From assembly GCA_963976435.1 (NCBI GenBank), contig CAXBKQ010000001.1, positions 1 to 64,000 on the forward strand: a DNA stretch of 64,000 bases, written 5' to 3'. A program made the position numbers and the translations under genes. This document shows, one piece after another, positions 59,262-64,000 of this stretch; the first letter of the stretch is position 1; each line of letters starts with the position of its first letter. The notes under the pieces are model-generated. The model searched no databases. It was not told the DNA's origin and saw only the letters and a program-made list of their open reading frames with translations. This DNA comes from CAKZNE01 sp963976435. GTDB lineage: Bacteria; Bacteroidota; Bacteroidia; Flavobacteriales; Schleiferiaceae.

Positions 59262-60893
59262 ATGAAAATTAAAGTATTTGCAAGCCTGTTCTTGGCATTT
59301 TTTGTAATGGCCTTGAACGCACAGGATAGTTTAAATGTCAGTAAAGTTGGACGATTAGATTATCCAAATTCCAATCTAAATGATGTTTGGGGATATTCAG
59401 ATGCCAATGGCAACGAATATGCCCTTGTAGGCACGGAGATTGGTTTTTCGATAGTTGATATCAGCCAAGCTTCCAACCCTGTTGAAAAAGGAAATATCCC
59501 TGGAGCATTCTCAATTTGGAGGGATATTAAAACTTGGAGCCATTATGCCTATGTAATTCACGATGGCCATGCTGGACCCTCAGACGGTATCCTCATTGTT
59601 GATTTAGATAGCGTAAATCAAAGTCAGCAAAAGTATAGCAACTTTTTCCCTACCATAACAGTGGATACAAATTCGGGAAGCTTTATTCAAGCTCACAATC
59701 TTTATATAGATGAAAATGGAATCCTCTATGTTTTTGGAGCCGCTATGAATGGAATTCCAGGGGGAGATGTAAATGGCGCTTTAATGTTCGATTTAAATCC
59801 AGATCCGGAAAATCCAGTCTTTGTAGGGGTTTTTAATGAACACTACCTTCACGATGGAATGGCTAGAGGTGATACTCTCTGGGGTAGTGCCATTTACGAA
59901 GGAAAGCTCCTTGCTATAGATGTTAGCGATAAAACAAATCCAGTGATTTTAGGAAGTATTGCCACGCCAAATAATTTCACCCATAATGCCTGGGTTTCCG
60001 ACGATAATAAAACGGTTTATACAACAGATGAAAAGCCAGGTGCTTATGTTACAGCCATTGATGTTAGTAATCCTGGAGTGATGCAAGAGCTAGATAGAAT
60101 CCAGCAAAGTATAGATACTTCCCAGGTAATCCCGCATAATACTCATGTATATGGAGATTTTCTAGTAAACTCCTATTATACTTCTGGGCTTCAGATTGTG
60201 GATATTTCTAAACCAGAAATTATGGTAGAAGTAGGGATCTATGATACTTCACCTTTAGCGAATAGTAATTTTGAAGGAGCATGGGGAGCATACCCCTACT
60301 TACCCAGCGGATTGATTTTGGTAACAGATAGACAAACCGGTTTATGGATTCTCAATCCAAGTTATGTAAAGGCCAGCTTTTTTACTGGTCTGGTAAAAGA
60401 CTCTGTATCTGGAATTAACTTGGTTGGAGCTTCAGTAAAAATTACAAATACTGGCGACAGTTTAGCTACAGATATTTTCGGAAAATTCGGGATGGGTTTT
60501 GCTAGTTCTGGAGCTTTTCAAGTGGAAGTAAGTCATCCTGGCTATCAAACTTTAAACCTAAACCTAAGCCTAACAAGTGGGGTAGAAACCTATAAAGAGA
60601 TTGCACTTCTTCCAAATGATTTTTCCGTAGAGGAGGCAGAGCTTCAAAAATTTGATCTTTCCCCAAATCCTAGTACTGGAAGTTTTAGTATTCAGTTTCC
60701 AGCAGAAACTAGCGGAATAAATTCGAGGATAGAAATTTATTCCATGAAAGGTCAATTGGTTTACAGTGAAGAATTTCAAACCGATAAGTCTAAAACTCAA
60801 GTTCATCACAATTTGAAAGCAGGAGTCTATCAGGTGGTGATTAAGAATAACAATTTCAATTTTCAGCCTGTTAAAGTTTTGCTAATCGATTAG
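59262..60893 (+). CDS. Choice-of-anchor B family surface protein with type IX sorting domain
   Basis: A 543-residue exported protein (signal ends near 'ALNAQDS'). Residues 25-370 form a propeller of LVIVD-like repeats with the choice-of-anchor B signature ('DVWGYSDANGNEYALVGTEIGFSIVDIS', 'SIWRDIKTWSHYAYVIHD', 'AHNLYIDENGILYVFG'). A carboxypeptidase-regulatory-like domain follows (about 375-450). The last 75 residues are a type IX sorting domain ('FDLSPNPSTGSFSIQF', 'IEIYSMKGQLV'). Destination is the cell surface; function unknown. It lies 10 bp after parC. Confidence 0.85.
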   Translation: MKIKVFASLFLAFFVMALNAQDSLNVSKVGRLDYPNSNLNDVWGYSDANGNEYALVGTEIGFSIVDISQASNPVEKGNIPGAFSIWRDIKTWSHYAYVIHDGHAGPSDGILIVDLDSVNQSQQKYSNFFPTITVDTNSGSFIQAHNLYIDENGILYVFGAAMNGIPGGDVNGALMFDLNPDPENPVFVGVFNEHYLHDGMARGDTLWGSAIYEGKLLAIDVSDKTNPVILGSIATPNNFTHNAWVSDDNKTVYTTDEKPGAYVTAIDVSNPGVMQELDRIQQSIDTSQVIPHNTHVYGDFLVNSYYTSGLQIVDISKPEIMVEVGIYDTSPLANSNFEGAWGAYPYLPSGLILVTDRQTGLWILNPSYVKASFFTGLVKDSVSGINLVGASVKITNTGDSLATDIFGKFGMGFASSGAFQVEVSHPGYQTLNLNLSLTSGVETYKEIALLPNDFSVEEAELQKFDLSPNPSTGSFSIQFPAETSGINSRIEIYSMKGQLVYSEEFQTDKSKTQVHHNLKAGVYQVVIKNNNFNFQPVKVLLID

Positions 60894-60925
60894 GATTTTG
60901 GATATTTCAAGTCTGAAATGAACCA

Positions 60926-62116
60926 ATGCACGCCGTCAATCAAATTCTAGAAATTCTAGAATACCTTTTTCTATTTATTATAGGTATTCAAGTAATTTAC
61001 TTTTTCCTTTTTTCCTTTGGAAGCCTTTTCAAATTCAAAGCTCTGATTCAAGAGCCAGGATTGGGAAAGAAAAACAAAATGGTAGTAATTATCCCGGGTT
61101 ATAAGGAGGATAAAATAATCATAGACACGGCTAAAAATGCACTAGTCCAAAACTATCCGAAGGAATTATATGAAGTTATTATTTGCGCAGATAGCTTTAG
61201 TCAAACGACCATAGACGAATTGAAAAAATTAGATGTTACCGTGATGGAGGTGGCATTTGAAAATTCCACCAAGGCAAAGAGTGTAAATAAGGCCTTGGAA
61301 CTCAGCAGCGATTCAAAGCCTGATATAGCTGTGATTTTAGATTCTGATAATATCATGGCTCCTGATTTTTTGGAGAAAATGAACCAGGCCTACAATCAAG
61401 GTTTAAAAGTGATTCAAGGACATCGTACGGCCAAAAATCAAAATACAAGCTTTTCTCTTTTGGATGCTATAAATGAGGAAATTGGAAATAGTATATTCCG
61501 CAAAGGGCATAGAGTATGGGGAGTAAGTTCTGCCCTTATTGGCTCCGGGATGGCTTTTGACTTCCAGTATTTCAAATCTATAATGTCCGATATTGAAGAT
61601 GTAGCCGGAGAAGATAAATTGGTGGAATTAAAAGTTTTAAAAGAAAGGGAAACCATAGAATATATTGAAGATGCGCTGGTTTATGATGAAAAGGTTTCCA
61701 ATGCTCAAAATTTCTCTAAGCAAAGAACAAGGTGGGTAGGGGTTCAAATCTACTTTTTCAAAAATTATTTTTGGGATGGTTTCAAGGAATTAGTAAGCAA
61801 AGGAAATATTGACTATTTCGACAAAGTCTTTCAAATGTTTTTAATTCCTAAGGTTTTATTGATAGGTCTTTTAGGATTCTTAGGACTACTTAGCCTATTC
61901 ACCCCCCTTCATGAAGCTTGGACCAATTTCATGATTATTTATTTTCTGAGTTTACTCCTTGCTGTTCCAAGAAGGTTTTACAATAAACGTTTGCTAATTG
62001 CTGTATTAAATATTCCCAAAGCAATAATCTTTATGGTCTTGGGGATATTAAAAATTCGAAAATCTACAGCTTCAAAATTTGAAGTAACGGAAAAGTCTGT
62101 TACTTCGGAAGATTAA
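60926..62116 (+). CDS. Membrane glycosyltransferase, family 2
   Basis: A 396-aa processive-type GT2. An N-terminal helix (about 10-35) precedes the GT-A domain with 'VVIIPGYKEDKII', the 'DSDNI' metal motif, 'SALIGSGMAFD' and the 'QRTRW' acceptor motif. C-terminal helices (about 305-380) complete the membrane part. Likely product is an envelope or exopolysaccharide. It overlaps the convergent acyltransferase stop by 4 bp. The sugar donor is unknown. Confidence 0.88.
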   Translation: MHAVNQILEILEYLFLFIIGIQVIYFFLFSFGSLFKFKALIQEPGLGKKNKMVVIIPGYKEDKIIIDTAKNALVQNYPKELYEVIICADSFSQTTIDELKKLDVTVMEVAFENSTKAKSVNKALELSSDSKPDIAVILDSDNIMAPDFLEKMNQAYNQGLKVIQGHRTAKNQNTSFSLLDAINEEIGNSIFRKGHRVWGVSSALIGSGMAFDFQYFKSIMSDIEDVAGEDKLVELKVLKERETIEYIEDALVYDEKVSNAQNFSKQRTRWVGVQIYFFKNYFWDGFKELVSKGNIDYFDKVFQMFLIPKVLLIGLLGFLGLLSLFTPLHEAWTNFMIIYFLSLLLAVPRRFYNKRLLIAVLNIPKAIIFMVLGILKIRKSTASKFEVTEKSVTSED

Positions 62117-62730
62117 TTTAGCCTTTCCCACTTTTTAGATTCAGGATTATATTGCTTTATTACTCTTGCGGGGTTACCCACAGCGATGCTGTTTGGCGGA
62201 ATATCCTTTGTAACCACCGCTCCAGCAGCTACAACACTGTGTTTACCAATGGTTACCCCAGCAGTAACCACCACATTTGCACCTAGCCAACATTCATCTT
62301 CAATATTAATAGTGTCCATAGTTACAGCTTGCAAATGAATAGGCGTATTAATATCCTCATAAACATGGTTTAGGCCAGACATCACAATGTTTTGTGCTAG
62401 TATCACATCATTTCCAATATTTACAGGACCAATAACCACATTTCCAATTCCAATTCTACTACGATCTCCAATATGAACATCACCAACACCATTGTTTACA
62501 GTGGCAAAATCTTCAATTGTGGAATAAGCCCCTAAACTAAATTGGTTAAAAGGTAGAACGTCCATTCGCGTTCTTCGGCAAACTGTGCTTCCTTTGCCTT
62601 TTTTATGAAGAAATGGATTTACAAACCATTTTACCCAAAGCCTTGGTTTAGCTTGGTTTTTAGGAATTAATAGATAGTGAACAAACTTTTTAAGCTTTTC
62701 GTTAGCCTTTATTTTTTCTTTAACTCCCAT
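62113..62730 (-). CDS. Left-handed beta-helix (hexapeptide) acyltransferase
   Basis: A 205-residue WcaF/maltose-O-acetyltransferase-like enzyme. Hexapeptide turns are 'IGDRSRIGIGNVVIGPVNIG', 'VVVTAGVTIGKHSVVAAGAVV', then the C-terminal 'VAVGNPARVI'-like tail ('IAVGNPARVIKQY'). The catalytic His is in 'MSGLNHVYED'. It likely acetylates a sugar in surface polysaccharide synthesis. Its start overlaps the end of the upstream glycosyltransferase by 11 bp. Confidence 0.87.
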   Translation of the reverse strand: MGVKEKIKANEKLKKFVHYLLIPKNQAKPRLWVKWFVNPFLHKKGKGSTVCRRTRMDVLPFNQFSLGAYSTIEDFATVNNGVGDVHIGDRSRIGIGNVVIGPVNIGNDVILAQNIVMSGLNHVYEDINTPIHLQAVTMDTINIEDECWLGANVVVTAGVTIGKHSVVAAGAVVTKDIPPNSIAVGNPARVIKQYNPESKKWERLN

Positions 62731-63937
62731 CTTTATATGCCTTTGTGTTTACTATTGCCTTATACATGTCATTTACACTATTTTCCCAGCTGTGTTGTAA
62801 TGCAAAATCCCTCCGTTCAGCTTGTACTTTAGCTGAATTATTTTCCAAACCTTCCTCAATCATTTTCAAATAATCTTCCAGGTTTTCGCCGAGGTAAACA
62901 TGATCTTCAAAAGCTTTCATTGTTTCTGTAAGAGTAGCTACCGTAGCTAATCCCATGGCGAGATATTCATCTATTTTCCGCGGATAGTTTCCAATGGTAA
63001 CCTCATTAAATCTTTGTGGATTTATCGCTAGGTCAAAACCTTTTAAATAGGAGCCTAGGCTTTCCATCGGTTTAGGACCTAAAAAATGAACATTGGAAAA
63101 GTGGTGAAGTTTAGACTTTTGGAAATGCTCATCCTCTGGACCTACGAGAACAATTTGCCAATCGGGTTTGGCTTCTGCTATTTTTTCTAAAAGCTGAATA
63201 TCCAAACGTAAATTTAATAAGGCGCCAACATATCCAATTCGAGGCTGAGGAATTTTGGCCAAATCATCAGGTATGCTATTTATTTTTTCAGGTTCAAAAA
63301 GATCAAATTCACAGCCTTGCCCAATATAATGCGAATTAGGATTAAACTCCTGTGCCAATTGATTGAGATATAGAGAATTGGAAGTTACCAAATCACTTTT
63401 AGCCATAAGCTCAGGTTCTAATCTCAGTCCGTGTTTTTTCCAATAGTCTACTGCTCTAAAATAATCTCGGGTATAGTAAATAGAGACTTGAGGTTTTAAA
63501 TACTCTTTTAAATAAAAGCTCCTAAACATATCGCCATCATTAAATAGGATATAATCCTTAAAACCCAGTTCATCCACTGCTTTGAGGATTTCTTTAGCGT
63601 AAATTTTATTATTTCTTTTATTTGCCCAATCGTATAAAGCTCCATCTGGAAGCATGTTTATAGATTCTATGGTTTTAAGTGGGGTAAAAGACCAAAGATT
63701 GTCGATTTCAGGCTGGAGAGCTTTTCGTTTCCCATCCAAAATGGCCTGCCTTCTATCAATTATATACCTCTCATCTTCGCGTTTTCGCATCAAGGTAATT
63801 CTATCTACTGGCGGGTTTACATAAAGGACTCTATTGGATTTTGCGATTTCTTCTGCAATGTTTATACAATTGCTTCCAATGGGATTGTCCCAAGGTTGCT
63901 GACCTACAATTATAAAATCCCTGTTTTTTATTGGCAT
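62720..63937 (-). CDS. Glycosyltransferase family 1/4-like (GT-B)
   Basis: A 405-aa GT-B glycosyltransferase. The N-terminal domain has 'QQPWDNPIGSNCINIAEEIAK', and the C-terminal nucleotide-sugar domain has 'RIGYVGALLNLRLDIQLLEKIAEAKPDWQIVLVGPE' and 'PRKIDEYLAMGLATVAT' with the conserved acidic residue. It probably works in the same polysaccharide pathway as the downstream acyltransferase (coupled by overlap). Upstream 63 bp to the window edge show no clear promoter. Confidence 0.87.
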   Translation of the reverse strand: MPIKNRDFIIVGQQPWDNPIGSNCINIAEEIAKSNRVLYVNPPVDRITLMRKREDERYIIDRRQAILDGKRKALQPEIDNLWSFTPLKTIESINMLPDGALYDWANKRNNKIYAKEILKAVDELGFKDYILFNDGDMFRSFYLKEYLKPQVSIYYTRDYFRAVDYWKKHGLRLEPELMAKSDLVTSNSLYLNQLAQEFNPNSHYIGQGCEFDLFEPEKINSIPDDLAKIPQPRIGYVGALLNLRLDIQLLEKIAEAKPDWQIVLVGPEDEHFQKSKLHHFSNVHFLGPKPMESLGSYLKGFDLAINPQRFNEVTIGNYPRKIDEYLAMGLATVATLTETMKAFEDHVYLGENLEDYLKMIEEGLENNSAKVQAERRDFALQHSWENSVNDMYKAIVNTKAYKDGS

Positions 63938-64000
63938 ATTGGCTGCTGTACTTTTAGGCTATTCTATTACATTTACAATCTCAAATATAGAATTTATTAG

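Overview
The window comes from an AT-rich member of the Bacteroidota, most likely a marine or aquatic Flavobacteriia-type organism. The signs are type IX secretion sorting tails (159-aa and 543-aa surface proteins), a BlaI/M56 pair, a Cys-lipoprotein clade II NosZ, many promoters with the TAnnTTTG -7 element of this phylum, and an absence of convincing Shine-Dalgarno sites. No rRNA, tRNA or CRISPR array is visible.

Layout. Positions 1-16,830 are ordinary chromosome: a PLP sulfur-amino-acid lyase, a DEAD-box helicase, a self-regulated BlaI/BlaR-type pair, a compact cyanophycin locus (synthetase, cyanophycinase, isoaspartyl peptidase), a bestrophin, an MBL-fold hydrolase, an SRAP protein and an S9 peptidase. 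Positions 16,830-25,340 are accessory: a PD-(D/E)XK nuclease-like gene, a four-gene cell-surface operon and a four-helix-bundle gene with a premature stop. Two zones here carry unusual arrays of a degenerate 7-bp unit (GTKRRRA).

Positions 25,340-48,530 look like two genomic islands lined up at the 3' end of mnmE (trmE). Three short copies of the mnmE tail, each able to encode C-I-G-K-stop, lie at 25,340, 41,009 and 48,510. Island A (about 25.36-41.0 kb, visibly more GC-rich) holds a nitrous oxide reductase module: nosZ, nosD, nosF, nosY, nosL, a c-type cytochrome, copper lipoproteins and an OprC/NosA-type TonB receptor that is now broken. It also holds a nitrosative-stress unit: an Rrf2 regulator, RIC/YtfE, a group III truncated hemoglobin and a tryptophan 2,3-dioxygenase. 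Four related palindromes (AGGAYA-N4-TRTCCT type) mark their promoters and suggest one NO-sensing regulon. No nitrite or NO reductase is recognisable, so the island would confer N2O respiration rather than full denitrification. Island B (about 41.03-48.5 kb) is an AT-rich integrative element with a tyrosine integrase, a HUH-type Rep, an excisionase-like HTH protein, an unknown protein with two Cys-Cys-x-x-His motifs and a type IIG restriction-modification cargo gene.

Positions 48,510-64,000 return to core chromosome: mnmE, an M16 peptidase, ychF, a parE-(membrane protein)-parC operon, a choice-of-anchor B surface protein and three polysaccharide or cell-envelope genes (two glycosyltransferases and a hexapeptide acyltransferase).
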